Assembly: GCA_014529385.2 (NCBI GenBank)
Contig: CM043966.1
Coordinates: forward strand, 41,166,037-41,230,036
Length of the DNA stretch: 64,000 bases
Direction of reading: 5' to 3'
Source of the DNA: Adiantum capillus-veneris
Taxonomy: Eukaryota > Streptophyta > Polypodiopsida > Polypodiales > Pteridaceae
The notes beneath the pieces are model-generated. The model was not told the DNA's origin. It did no database searches and worked only from the letters and a program-made list of their open reading frames with translations. Position numbers and translations under genes: made by a program. Below are positions 37,557-47,700 of the stretch, in pieces (position 1 is the stretch's first letter; the number at the start of each line of letters is the position of its first letter).

Positions 37557-37588
37557 GAGCGTTACCTGCTCCTTGCTTGAGGGCGCCG
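35651..37588 (-). repeat. CACTA-B upstream region: simple repeats and a duplicated block
   Basis: A block of about 130 bases built from TAAATCTAA-type repeats and ending TTTCCTACGACGTT occurs at about 36060-36192 and again at about 36760-36895. Microsatellites include (TC)n at 35719-35741, (TG)n near 36179, TC-rich runs at 37080-37340, (TG)n at 37465-37490 and (GA)n at 37503-37552. Long open frames in 37100-37700 are low-complexity artefacts. The tnp2 promoter should lie near 35650-35760, but no clear TATA box was picked. Confidence 0.65.
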
Positions 37589-37617
37589 AAAAACTCAGAT
37601 CTGAGATCTGAGTTTTT
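37589..37617 (+). repeat. Perfect palindrome in the right end of CACTA-B
   Basis: AAAAACTCAGATC, then TGA, then its exact reverse complement. It sits between the simple repeats and the subterminal repeats. Confidence 0.85.
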
Positions 37618-37646
37618 GGGCGCGCTCGGTTATTTTTTTAGCCCAG

Positions 37647-37745
37647 CCGGCGTTGCTATGAGCGTCGCAAATTTCTTTGTAAATTTGCGATGCTCATAGC
37701 AACGCCGGGAATTTTTTTTTGAGCGTCGCTGTGTGAGCGTCGCTA
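37647..37745 (+). repeat. Right subterminal repeats and long hairpin of CACTA-B
   Basis: Two arms of about 28 bases starting at CCGGCGTTGCTATGAGCG (37647) pair with 37681-37708 around a 6-base loop, with one mismatch. GAGCGTCGCT motifs follow to 37745. They are the same 9-mer family as at the left end. Confidence 0.8.
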
Positions 37746-37755
37746 ATATGAATAG

Positions 37756-37767
37756 CCTCTTGTAGTG
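37756..37767 (-). repeat. Right terminal inverted repeat of CACTA-B
   Basis: CCTCTTGTAGTG is the exact reverse complement of the left end and is followed by the CGC target repeat. Confidence 0.95.
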
Positions 37768-38460
37768 CGCGTAGGATGCCTAATGGACCTTTTTGGCACG
37801 GAAGGGATGTTTTTTCATTCCAGATCTAATTACCTCATCATCAAGAGCCCATATGTCAAGTTTGAAGCCATTCTAATCACTTTTGACCCCCAACACCTTC
37901 AAGATACACTTTTTGAGCCCAAAAACACCACACAGAGCCCTACAAGCATCAAATCTGATCCAAATTCAAATCCAAGAACATGGCCATGTTGCATAGGCCA
38001 AGGACAATCCACAGACAAGTTTCATGCAATTCTGAAGAAAAAGACATCCTACGCGTAGGATGTCTTAAGCATAAATTTAGCCTTCTGTGCAAAGAATGAC
38101 ATCATGGGAGCCAATACCATGGTACACTGAGCCCATATACCAATTTTCAACCCATTTGGACATCAATTGCTACCTATGATAGACATTCTACCCAAATTGT
38201 GACCTAAAGCCTGAATCAGCCCAAAAATCCACTTTTTGATATCCAAGTTCAAATCCAGGCCTATAGCCATGTTTCATGAACCTTACACTACCTGCATGTC
38301 AAGTATGAACCAATTCTGAAGAAAAAGACATCCTACGCGTAGGATGTCTAGATGGAAATTTTTGGCCAGATTTGCACTGTGAGCACATGCACAGCTTCAC
38401 AAGTTCCTTTTAAGCTATAAATTCAATTTTCAAGTCATTTGGATAAGTAAAACTCATTTT
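37768..38460 (+). repeat. Palindrome-bearing tandem units of the ORF3 leader, right part
   Basis: This resumes the split palindrome at 37768. Perfect 24-base copies lie at 38042-38065 and 38326-38349. After removing CACTA-B the spacing is 284, then 284. Text between them (AAGTATGAACCAATTCTGAAG) recurs. Confidence 0.85.
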
Positions 38461-38483
38461 CGTAGCTAATATAGAAAAAACGC

Positions 38484-38509
38484 TAACTTTGGATTACCTA
38501 GTGCAACAG
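38484..38509 (+). promoter_or_regulatory. Candidate branch point and 3' splice site before ORF3 (element 2)
   Basis: GCTAACTTTG at 38482-38491 matches the element 1 block, and the acceptor ACAG ends at 38509. The ORF3 ATG is at 38515-38517. The acceptor phase agrees with the 26613 donor. Confidence 0.55.
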
Positions 38510-38514
38510 GATCT

Positions 38515-41500
38515 ATGGCAGCCTCGAAGTCACCGGCAAAGAAGAAAAGAATGACAATCAAAGATTATCTGGACGAGGTGGAACCTTTTGTCATTCCAGA
38601 GGGAACACTAAAGCCCACCAGCACCTGGATACAGGAAGATCTGTTAGAGTCAAACGACCTAAAGATCTACTAGGCAGTGTTCAAAGACAATGAAGGCAAT
38701 GTAATAGAGCTACCAATGCTGCCAAGAGAGCTCAATGAATTTGTCCAAAGCAAAATGGTTGGCTACTTGGCGAAAATTGACCTCCATAACTATTTTGAAG
38801 CAATACCAGCAGGGGTGGACGTCAAAAGAGTATGGGAGTTTGTAACAAGCATCAAAGAGGATGGAGTGGCCAAGGTGACAGATTTGCAAGGCAAACCCGA
38901 TACAGAGATCATAATCACGGAGCGGTTTGTAGCCCATGCACTAGATCTCTCCAATCAGGGAGACAGTGTGACAAAAAGAAGGGATGAAGTCAAGGTGTAC
39001 AAAGAGAAAAAGGAAAATTACACCTTTGAAGACATTTCCAACCCAAAGGTGGCGATCATGAGCCAATTGTACAACCAGTACTTCCACATGTGCACGAAGA
39101 GGCCACAGAAGTACAGGATGCCGCCAGGTGCAATTCCACAACGTTTACTTGGGCAATGACAAAAGGCACCCCAAAGATAATCAACTATGCGGCATACATA
39201 CATGATAGCTTGGTAAAAATGGGCAACAAAAAGCCAACCTACATAGTGCTAGGAGAAATGATAACCAAGGTGGTTTATGCAACACTACACGCCAAAGGAA
39301 GGTGGCCTGACCCCCCATCTCAGAATGATTGGCTAAGAGTAAAAGAAGACAAAGAAGACGAGCCACAATGAGCACCAAGGGTGGCTACGAGGTTGAAGAG
39401 ACGGCTAGAGCCAAGTTGCAGAGGAGCAACCTGAGTAGAAGAAAGGAAAAAAGGAATCTGCTCAAGTGCCAGCCAAAGAGACAAGGTCACAAAAAGCGGC
39501 AAGACTCGAGAGGCTGATGGAGAGTTTTCGAGTAGAAAGAGCCCTCAAGGGTGATTTAAACGAACTATGGAAGCCATCTCTAGAGTCTATGTCCGGATCA
39601 TCCAGAAGGGTGCAGAGAGACCGCTTTGAAGATTATATCAAGAATTTCGAGATTCTTGATGCTGCAGCGGAAAACATTCCCCATGTCCCTTTCACCGAGG
39701 AAGAAGTGGAGCAGATAAGACAGACATTGCTAGATGAACAAGAAAGCCAAGAAAGGGAAAGAAAAACGAAAGCAGACAGGGACTTAAAGGGCAAACCTGC
39801 TGCTTTACCAGATAGCCCTAAACCCAACCCGTAGCCATCACCACTGCCATCACCACCACCTAGCAGTCCCCCACCAGAAGATAAGGAGGCTAAGGACAAA
39901 CAAGAAAAAGACCAAGCTGAGGAGCAAGAGCAAAGGCAAGAACCTGAGCCAAAGGAAGAGGCCAAGCCTGAGTCTGAGCAAAAAGGACTAGAGGAGGCAT
40001 ATTATGCATTTTTGGACCTGCTAGCTGTAGGCTATACAAGGGAAGAAGCCACCACAGTCGCATTCGACTTGGCGAGGACAGGGCATAAAGAACAGATGCC
40101 AGGCATTCGGCTAGTGGAGCTAAAGGAAATTGCTACCGAGATGGTAGACCTGCACCCGCCTTCTAATGACTGGGACGTGGTGATGACAATGCTAGCTGGA
40201 ATACGAGCACAATCTATGGCATCAGACGAAGAAATGATAAATCTAAAGGCCACCGAAGAAAAGACCAAGATGGAAAGGGATTATCTGCAAACACAAAGCC
40301 AAGGGCTAAAAGAGAGAGAAGCTGACCTCTAGGCTAGCTTGGCAACGGCTCTACAAAATTGCCAAGCAAAGGAAGAAGCAAATGAGGTAGTAGCAAAAAG
40401 AATACAAGCAGTTGAAGAAGAGTGTTTGTAGCTCAGCAAGTCATTGCGAGATGCTGAAAGAGAACGGGATAATATGACACTACAGCTGGCAGAAGAAAAA
40501 AAAGAAGTAGAGGCCATGAGGAATGCCAAGGAAAAGGCAGAGATACAACAAGAAGCAAGCCTGGATGAAGTCCTTGAGCTCAAGGACCAATTAAAAATCA
40601 AAGATCAAACCATCCAGAGGTTGCGAGCATCACCTGCTAGAGTTAGAGCTACGAGGTCGACTCAAATCATTTCCGAGAGTCAAATATATGAAGAGCAGAT
40701 GCAAGAACTCCAGAAGGAGCTGACTCTCGAGAAGAAGCAGAGATTAATGATGGCTGAAGGTTCTATCGCAATGCAAACAAGAATGGAGGACAACCAAAAA
40801 GCCCTACAAGAAGAATTGGAGAGCATAAAGATAAAGCTCGAAAAGGCGGAAAGAGTAAACGCTGAACTTAATGACCTCCTCGTGACTATGGGCGGAGAAG
40901 CCAAAGCGGAGAAGCAGACACTCCTCAATCAAATTGAGGAGTTGAAAGGTCGGCAACAAGCAAAAGCAGAAAGCTCAGGGCCAGCTGCCAATGAGGGCAT
41001 CGACATCGACAATGTGGCAGATCCTGTGGACACACCCATCCCAGAGGAAAGAATAGCAGGATCCTCTCAAGAGCCATAGGATCTAACACAAGAAGAGGAG
41101 GAAAAATTGCTTAAGGAAATAGAGGCAGAGCTCAGAGAAAGCACAAAGGAAGCCTTGGAATGGGAACAGAGGGTCTTCAAATCTATGACCATTCAGAAGA
41201 TCGACGCCAGCAATCTCAGGCGTGAGTGGCTTCAGCCCTCTCTCCCGTATCCATTGCTGAAATATGAGGCGGCAACAATAAACAAGCGAATAAGAGAAGA
41301 GCCAACGGAACCTCTCTACAATGCAGACACCTCGAGGCCAGAAGGAGTAAAGCTCATAGTGGATTCTCAGCTAAAGTGGAGGAAGTCTTGGCTTACCAAG
41401 TACCCACAATACCTAATCCACTTGGTAGAGGCACCTAAACACATCAGGGACAACCTCAGCTTCTGCCCTCTACCAAGGGTTAGGACGTGGAAGGCACAAG

Positions 41501-41874
41501 AAATCTTGCAAAGAAGCCAACCCAGTTGGCTGAACTACCCAAAGCTGCCGGGCATGAAGGTAGGTGAGAGAATAAGTGTACAATACATGGTGAAAACCCT
41601 AACGGGCGCCATAAAGTTGTTCACTGGCTCACCTGACCTTACATGCATTATGATGAGAAAAATCTGCAGAACCATCCTAGCAGTGTTCGAGTCGACCTTC
41701 AAGCCAGGCCAGGTGACCGACAACATGTTCTTCTTCCAGGATACATACAGATGTGCTTATGATCTGTCAGGTCAGCCTTCCAAGGAGGTGATACATGCGT
41801 TGTATCAAAGAATTATATTTCTATCATCCTATCGCCTCCAGGCTTTTGAAGAAGCATTCTACATGGGGTTCTTC
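38515..41874 (+). pseudogene. ORF3 of element 2 (unknown coiled-coil protein), broken and 3' truncated
   Basis: The ATG at 38515 opens a frame that is mostly readable to 41874, with isolated stops (TAG 38671, TGA 39369, TAG 39832, 40330, 40428 and 41077) and a short out-of-frame stretch at about 39130-39400. Order: N-terminal domain with SIKEDGVAKVTD; a WKPSLESMS region; a Pro- and Glu-rich linker (39840-39990); a long heptad coiled coil (about 40200-40980); and a conserved C-terminal block (RTWKAQEIL, MVKTLTGAIKL, EAFYMGFFS). Element 1 carries the full homologue, showing that about 60 C-terminal residues are missing here. I do not recognise a family. It is placed like env-like ORFs but has no visible membrane segment. 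Confidence 0.7.
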
Positions 41875-42534
41875 AGCGTACTGTGTACGAGAGAGAGAGT
41901 GAGAGCTTCGTCTTGACGCTACGTGTGCTACGGTGGTCGGAATCGAGTGCGGAGAAGTGCAGCGTGTTGTCCCCGACTAGAGCTACGCGCCGATACCAAC
42001 ATTGTATGCGTACGGTCCGGCTCTGGGAGCTGCTTCTACGAGCTTCATCGGTTGTTTGGGTGAGCATACGTTATCTGATTTTTCGTTGTAGCATATCCAC
42101 GCATTCACATTGAGTAGAACTACACATTAGGCACTTCAGATTTCGGAAATGAAGACCTGCAGATTTCGGCCATACATCCTACGTGTTTCTGCACCGGGTG
42201 TTTTGGGTCGTGATTTTGGTTCATAGACGTTAGGGAGAGCGGCCTATAGGTATTAGTAGGGTCTCCTTCAAGTTCTATGGTGTTTCGATAGTGTTTGATG
42301 GGTGTTCAGCTCTAGCAAGCGTTGTAGGAAGTTTCCTCTTTTGTACTCTTGAAGGCTATGACTTAGACAATTGGTAGAGACCTCTGTAGGAATTAGTTAG
42401 GAGTCGGTCGAGTGTAGGTTGACACCTTATGCTTGCTTCCACGCGCCTGCGGGTTGAGCTTCATCCTTAGCTGACATTACTTGTTAGGTGAGTTCTCGCT
42501 GTGCTGACGTCCGTCACGGTGTATCCGTCCAACA
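41875..42534 (+). repeat. 3' LTR of element 2, 5'-truncated
   Basis: It matches 7475-8134 to the last base. Its first 278 bases, the polypurine tract and the ORF3 end are deleted; the join falls at AGCGTA. The U3 promoter region is therefore missing at this end. Confidence 0.9.
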
Positions 42535-43166
42535 TTGTCAACTACAACATTCCCCGTGGTTGACTACCAAGAAGGGGTACCTGTTTCTAAGATTGATTGT
42601 GCTGAGGTGGTATAAAGTGAAGAATATGGATGTGTATCTTTGTCCACTATTGGAAGAGCTACAAAAAATCCGGATTGGCATAGAAGTGGTGGATATCAGT
42701 CAACACACAGATCAACACAATGCTTTGATCAGAGGCATTCTAATGTGGACCATGCATGATTATCCCAGACTAGCAGAATGCTTGATATATACTCAAACTC
42801 AGACACTATAAACCTTTGTTTTTCTCAAGCTTATCGATTGTCATGTGTATACATGCAGGGCTTCAAACAAGCGAATACAGAGCATGTGTCATATGTGGAC
42901 CTAGACTTAATGCACGTCGAGCGCACCTCACTGAAGAAGAAAATCTACGAAGGTCATCAAGCACATCGTCTAGAGAATCATGAGTTACGTGATGGTTTTT
43001 TGGAAAGAGAGCCACCGAGGATGTCTACTCGAGCATGGTTAGAGAAAAAGGAGATGAGTGATGACGGTTTGCCCCCAGGGATGAAGAGACTCTCTCTATG
43101 GTACGAGTTACCATATTGGCCCAGACTCATGATCAATCACTTGCTCGATCCGATGATTCATTGAGA
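42535..43166 (+). pseudogene. CACTA-A tnp2 transposase, right fragment
   Basis: It continues the tnp2 reading broken at 7196: the codons before element 2 (VVIV) are followed here by VNYNIP-type codons. It matches CACTA-B through MWTMHDYPRLAE, a former intron whose acceptor (ATGCAG at 42858) survives but whose donor is changed, then SLKKKIYEGHQAHR and PYWPRLMINHLLDP. Homology stops at about 43160. Confidence 0.85.
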
Positions 43167-43199
43167 TCAATTCTTGCCGCAAGTGATGGATTCCTCTTG

Positions 43200-44600
43200 A
43201 GTTTCATTTCCTCTAATCTATTTAGACAAGTGATGGATATTTATACAAAACTCCCCAATGGCATGTACAACATATATCTAGCTTTTCCATGTTTTAATAC
43301 ATCCTAGCTTGGACAAGTGGTGGACCTTGACACAAAACTCTCCATGTACAACATATTATCAGGTTTTTCCATGTTTCAACAGAGCATAGCTTGGACAAGT
43401 GGTGGATCTGAAACAAAACTCCCCATGCACAACATATATATATGGTTTTTCCATGTTTCAATAGAGCTTAGCTTTAAGAAGTGGTAGAGCCTTTTGTTGT
43501 CAATGGTTCAATGGATCCTAGATTGAATGAGTGGTGGATCTTAGCTTCTCTCCATGATTCAATGGAGCGTGGCTTGGACAATTGGTGGATCCTTGGAACC
43601 AAAACCCCATGTGGAATAAAATCATCATGGGGTTTTCAAATTTTAATGGATCTTAGCTTGGACAAGTGGTTAAACTTACTTCTTTTTGTCCAATGGAGCT
43701 TCACTTAGAGAAGTGGTGGAGCTTTTTTTCTCCCCATGTTCCAATGGAGCTAAGTTGAAAAAAAGAAAATCCTTTATGTTGAAAACAATCGGGGTTTTTC
43801 ATGGTTTAACGGAGCCTAGCTTGGACAACTAGTGGAGCTTACTTTTTTCCATGTCCCAATTGAAACAAGCTTGGATAAGTGGTGGAACTTATCTTCTCTC
43901 CATGTTCCAATGATTCTTGAGACCAAACATCCCCATTCCTAGCTTAGATAACTACCTTTATTTTCACCTCTCTCTAGAGGCTAGGCAATTTTTGGATCTT
44001 TGAACTAAACGAACTACTATCTATGAAGCTTAGGTTGGAAAAGTGGTGGAGATTTTCTTCACACCATGTTTCAATAGAGCTTAGCTTAGACAAGTGGTGG
44101 ATCTTTTAAAAAAACTCCCCATGTACAACATATACTTTCTTTTCCATGTTTCAATAGATCTTAGCTTGGACAAGTGGTGGACCTTGACACAAACCTCCCC
44201 ATGTACAACATATATCTTTCTTTTATATGTTTCAATAGATCTTAGCTTGGACAAGTGGTGGACCTTCACACAAACCTCCCCATGTAAAACATATATCTGT
44301 TTTTTCCATGTTTCAGTAGAGCCTAACTTGGACAAGTGGTGGACCTTGAAACAAAACTCCCCATGTACAACATATATATGTTTTTCCCATGTTTCAATAG
44401 AGCTTAGGTTTGAGAAGTGGTATAGATTTTTGTTGTTAATGTTTCAATGGATCCTAGCTTGGATGAGTGGTGGATCTTTACTACTCTCCATGATTCAATG
44501 GAGCCTAGCTCGGACAACTAGTGGAGATTGGAACCAAAACCCCAATGGAATAAAGCCATCGTGGGGCTTTTATGTTTTACTAGAGTTTAGCATGGACTAG
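43200..44600 (+). repeat. About 80-bp diverged tandem repeats
   Basis: The unit, typified by GCTTGGACAAGTGGTGGA and CTCCCCATGTACAACAT, recurs with period 80-81 (for example 44086, 44166, 44246, 44327). Shorter or altered units lie between 43470 and 44050. The open frame at 44094-44600 and its - strand shadow come from the repeat and are not proposed as genes. Confidence 0.85.
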
Positions 44601-44883
44601 GGATTTAATTTTTATGTAATTACCATACATTTTGTGTGATGACAAAGTCTTATTGACACATTTACATAATCACACTTAACATGATCACAAAGAAACCGGT
44701 TAAGAGAAACCTGGAAACCCACAAAAAGCCGCCGAGAATTTTTGTTTTCCCTACGGGCCCATCAGGCTTTTAAGTTTTTCCTATGTGCCCGTCGAGAAAA
44801 CCAAGAAGCTTGGCGGGGCCACAAAATAATATATATAAGGCCCCAATCGGGCCCGCTGAGTGTTATTCCTTGAGCCATCTTTT

Positions 44884-44884
<1 letters not shown>

Positions 44885-44959
<75 letters not shown>
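44885..44959 (+). repeat. (AG)n microsatellite
   Basis: About 37 uninterrupted AG units. Confidence 0.98.
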
Positions 44960-44961
<2 letters not shown>

Positions 44962-45899
44962 AACGATCGACTTTGCAGGTACGTCGAGAGGAGAGAGGGA
45001 GAGAAGGGGTTGTGTGGGAGCTTACTCTGCATTGTAGTTCACGGTAGTAGTGGAATACCTGACCACACGACCCGGGTATGTGTTGTGTGTGTGTATGCAT
45101 TGTGTGGTAGCGTGCCTTTCATCCTATTGCACGACAATCATAAGGTACCTTACCACACAATGGGAGTGTGTGTGTAAGTTGTTCTATAGAACAATGCTTA
45201 CCAAAGGGGCATCACCTTGGTGATGCGGGGAATATGGTGTCCTTGTGGTAAGTATTGGCTCAATGTCTGGGTACTACACTTGTAACGTGACAATTCTAGT
45301 ATCCTTATGGTGAGTCAGCTTCCCTTCCCCTTTCCAAAAAACCAGATGGACATCGATCGATAATGCAGCCAAATGATGCTTGTATGCAAGCCATTATTTC
45401 TCCTTAAATTCAGGCGGCACTCAGTCGGTAGCACGGCTAATTGAGTGTCATTTGTTAGAAACATCTTTTTTTGCATGAATATGGCGTTCACGTTGTACGA
45501 ATGCCATATAATTCATATGTGCATGTGCATTTCATTTTTTAAAGTATTAAGTATATGAAATACTTGGTCGGTAACGCGGCCGTAAAGAGTATTTCATATA
45601 CAAATGTTTGACATTGTTGTTTTTAAGTGTTCTTATGAAATATATACTAGCTAATCATATTCAAAAGAATTCTTTATTCATTAATCATCATCGCTATTTT
45701 AAATGCTATATTTATATAAATTCTAAGTGAAAAAGTATATGCACACAATTTGCATGTTAAATATTCATTTTTGACTTTTTAAAGAGAAAAATGTTCTTTA
45801 TAATTTCATAGCCCGGTTTGTATACTTTCAATGAATTAAATGAGCACAATAAAATTGGCAATATGTACATCACGATGCATGTATCATTCAAGAGACATT
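44960..45899. other. AT-rich spacer without a recognised gene
   Basis: It contains CA/TG-rich strings near 45070-45170 and two similar pieces reading CAGTCGGTAGC and TTGGTCGGTAACGCGGC, but nothing I can assign. 44601-44884 is likewise unassigned. Confidence 0.6.
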
Positions 45900-46484
45900 A
45901 TTTTTGAAGGAATCGTGATAACGTGCAAAATATAAAAAGTATTCTGTTCTATTGGAAAATTTTGAATTGGTTTGGGTTTTAAACATGTTCTGTTAGATCT
46001 GGACAATTTTATTAGGAGTGACTTGTTTTTATTGCATTTTGCACGAGTAAACATACCATTTTAAAGGCAAAATATTATCAATCTGAATAAATATAATCTT
46101 GCACAATTTTTTGAAGTCTTTAAAGTCGGTGTATACTTTGTTTAAACTAGTGTGAGAGTACACATTGAAAAATTTAGGTTATAAATACACAATATGCTGA
46201 AATGTTCCAAATGTTTAACATGTATTGTTTGATCTGGATGAAGTTCTTAAAAACTACTTGTTTGCTCTGCATTTTACACGAGTAAACATTGCACTTTAAA
46301 GTGAAAATTGTTTCCAATGTTTATCAAATTAGAGCTCTGGGACAAATTATAAGAGGAACAGAAGGTCAAGATGAAGCAGGGGAAAGCTCAGGACCAAGAT
46401 TCCTTACCCAAGAGATTGAAGATGGCCCAAGATGTGCAAGCAGTTGTGGGTGGCCGATGAGATGCCAGCGGCACCGGCACAATC

Positions 46485-47700
46485 ATGCGTGCAACATTGA
46501 ATGACAAGTGCACTCATCCAATTGGATTTACCCACGAGGCCTTGGTAGAAGGTAGGAGGGTTGGAGTAGGCTCTTTTGGTGTGTGCACATTATACACCAT
46601 CAAAGGCATCTCTTTATTTCCAAAGCACATTATATATGTGGGAAAATGCTACAAGGGAGGGAGTGAGGAAAAATAGCTTCCAGACAGAGCAAGGAATGCA
46701 AACAATTCACCCCTCCATTGTAAGATGCATTGGCTTTGCCACCGAAGCTCCATGAATCACAATATTTCCATACTACAATGGGGGCACCTTGGGGGACATG
46801 AGGTGTGCCGCTTGCCATTCACCCACGGAGCGTTCAGACGCCACATGCACATCCTACAACACAGCTGGAGGTCATTGCCACCAGCAAATCAGCCCTTACC
46901 AGAGATAGAGACAACACAAATCAAAGCAGTTACAAGACAGATGCCAACAATCTGTCATGCCTTAATTAATGGCATTGCAGCTGCTCACTCGGCTGGTATA
47001 GTGCACGGCGACCTACACCCTTTCAACATAATGTTGGACTTTACTCGTGAAAATAAACCTTGCGTTGCCATAATTGATTGAGAATTGATCCTTAGAATGC
47101 CAACTAAACGCATATCAAATAATTATATGGAGGTCATTGCCACCAAAAAATCATCACTTACCATAGATAGAGACAACACGAATCAAAGTAGTGATTGAGA
47201 AGATGCCAACAATCTATCACGCCTTAATTGATGGCATTGTGGCTGCTCACTTGGCTGGTATAGTGCATAGCAACCTACACCCTTTCAACATAATGTTGGA
47301 CTTCACTCGTGAAATATACCTTGCGTTGGCATCATTGATTGGGAAATGATTCTTAGAATTCCAGCTAAGCGCGTATCAAATAATTATCTACATCCAACTG
47401 GACAGTCAGACAGTGCAGCTTTGGAGACACAGAAAGTAGGGGAAGGAGAGATTGAAAAGAGACCATGGATTGCTCCAAAACTACAGATCCATGGTGTGTA
47501 GATAGGTACACAAAATTATGCAACATTTATGCATTAGGTTATCTATTTGACATGTTGATAAATTTTTGGAGTGCAGCCAAGAAAGTTAATTTTCCAAAAT
47601 AAGTATTTTATCACCCCAACCAAGATGTAATGAGGTCCATTCAGATAAATGTAGACCAGTTGGATGAAGTTAAGAGAGCGTTAAAATAGAAGAAACGTAT
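46485..47700 (+). pseudogene. Protein-kinase-like fragment, copy 1
   Basis: Short frames in several registers spell a kinase domain: a glycine loop VGVGSFGVCTLYTIKG, then ALINGIAAAHSAGIVHGDLHPFNIML (a catalytic loop split here as AAHSAG and HGDLHPFN), then DWEM- and RPWIAPK-like pieces near 47350-47490 in place of the DFG and APE motifs. The catalytic-loop segment is present twice (about 46868 and 47130). Stops and shifts are many. The source gene is unknown; the HGDLH loop differs from the common HRDLK. Confidence 0.6.

Larger units (their letters stand above)
27731..37767 (-). mobile_element. CACTA-B: complete En/Spm-type DNA transposon (10,037 bp)
   Basis: Both ends carry the 12-bp inverted repeat CACTACAAGAGG, flanked by a 3-bp direct repeat, CGC (27728-27730 and 37768-37770), as expected for the superfamily. 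Subterminal GACGCT-type repeats occur at both ends. Two genes run on the - strand: a TNP2-type transposase (35650 to 29913) and a second plant-transposase-like gene (29640 to 28331). It sits in the centre of a palindrome of element 2. The structure is complete, but each gene has at least one damaging change, so it is probably not autonomous now. Confidence 0.92.
7197..42534 (+). mobile_element. Element 2: giant Ty3-like LTR retrotransposon with two nested insertions
   Basis: The two ends are LTR copies (7197-8134 and 41875-42534), and the flanking tnp2 codons read continuously across the insertion. The order is LTR, primer site, leader, gag, protease, RT, RNase H, integrase, second protease, second leader, ORF3, LTR. 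Removing the insertions 10020-16021 and 27731-37770 leaves about 19.3 kb. ATTGT before the left LTR and after the right LTR is the likely target duplication, overlapping the terminal LTR base at each side. The order of pol domains, with integrase after RNase H, is Ty3 type. The primer site and domain style point to the Athila/Tat group. Over the shared 660 bases the LTR copies differ at roughly 20 sites by eye, so the insertion is not recent. Confidence 0.85.

Noticed and set aside
37101-37699. Long overlapping open frames rich in Cys, Leu, Ser and Arg-Glu
   Set aside because: They are translations of TC, TG and GA microsatellites in several frames at once.
44094-44600. 168-codon open frame and its - strand counterpart
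   Set aside because: Made of the about 80-bp tandem repeat, with no domain or start context.
44640-44880. Possible terminal repeats of another element (CGGGCCCATCAGG and GTGCCCGTCGAG strings)
   Set aside because: The partial matches are short and no matching distant end was found.
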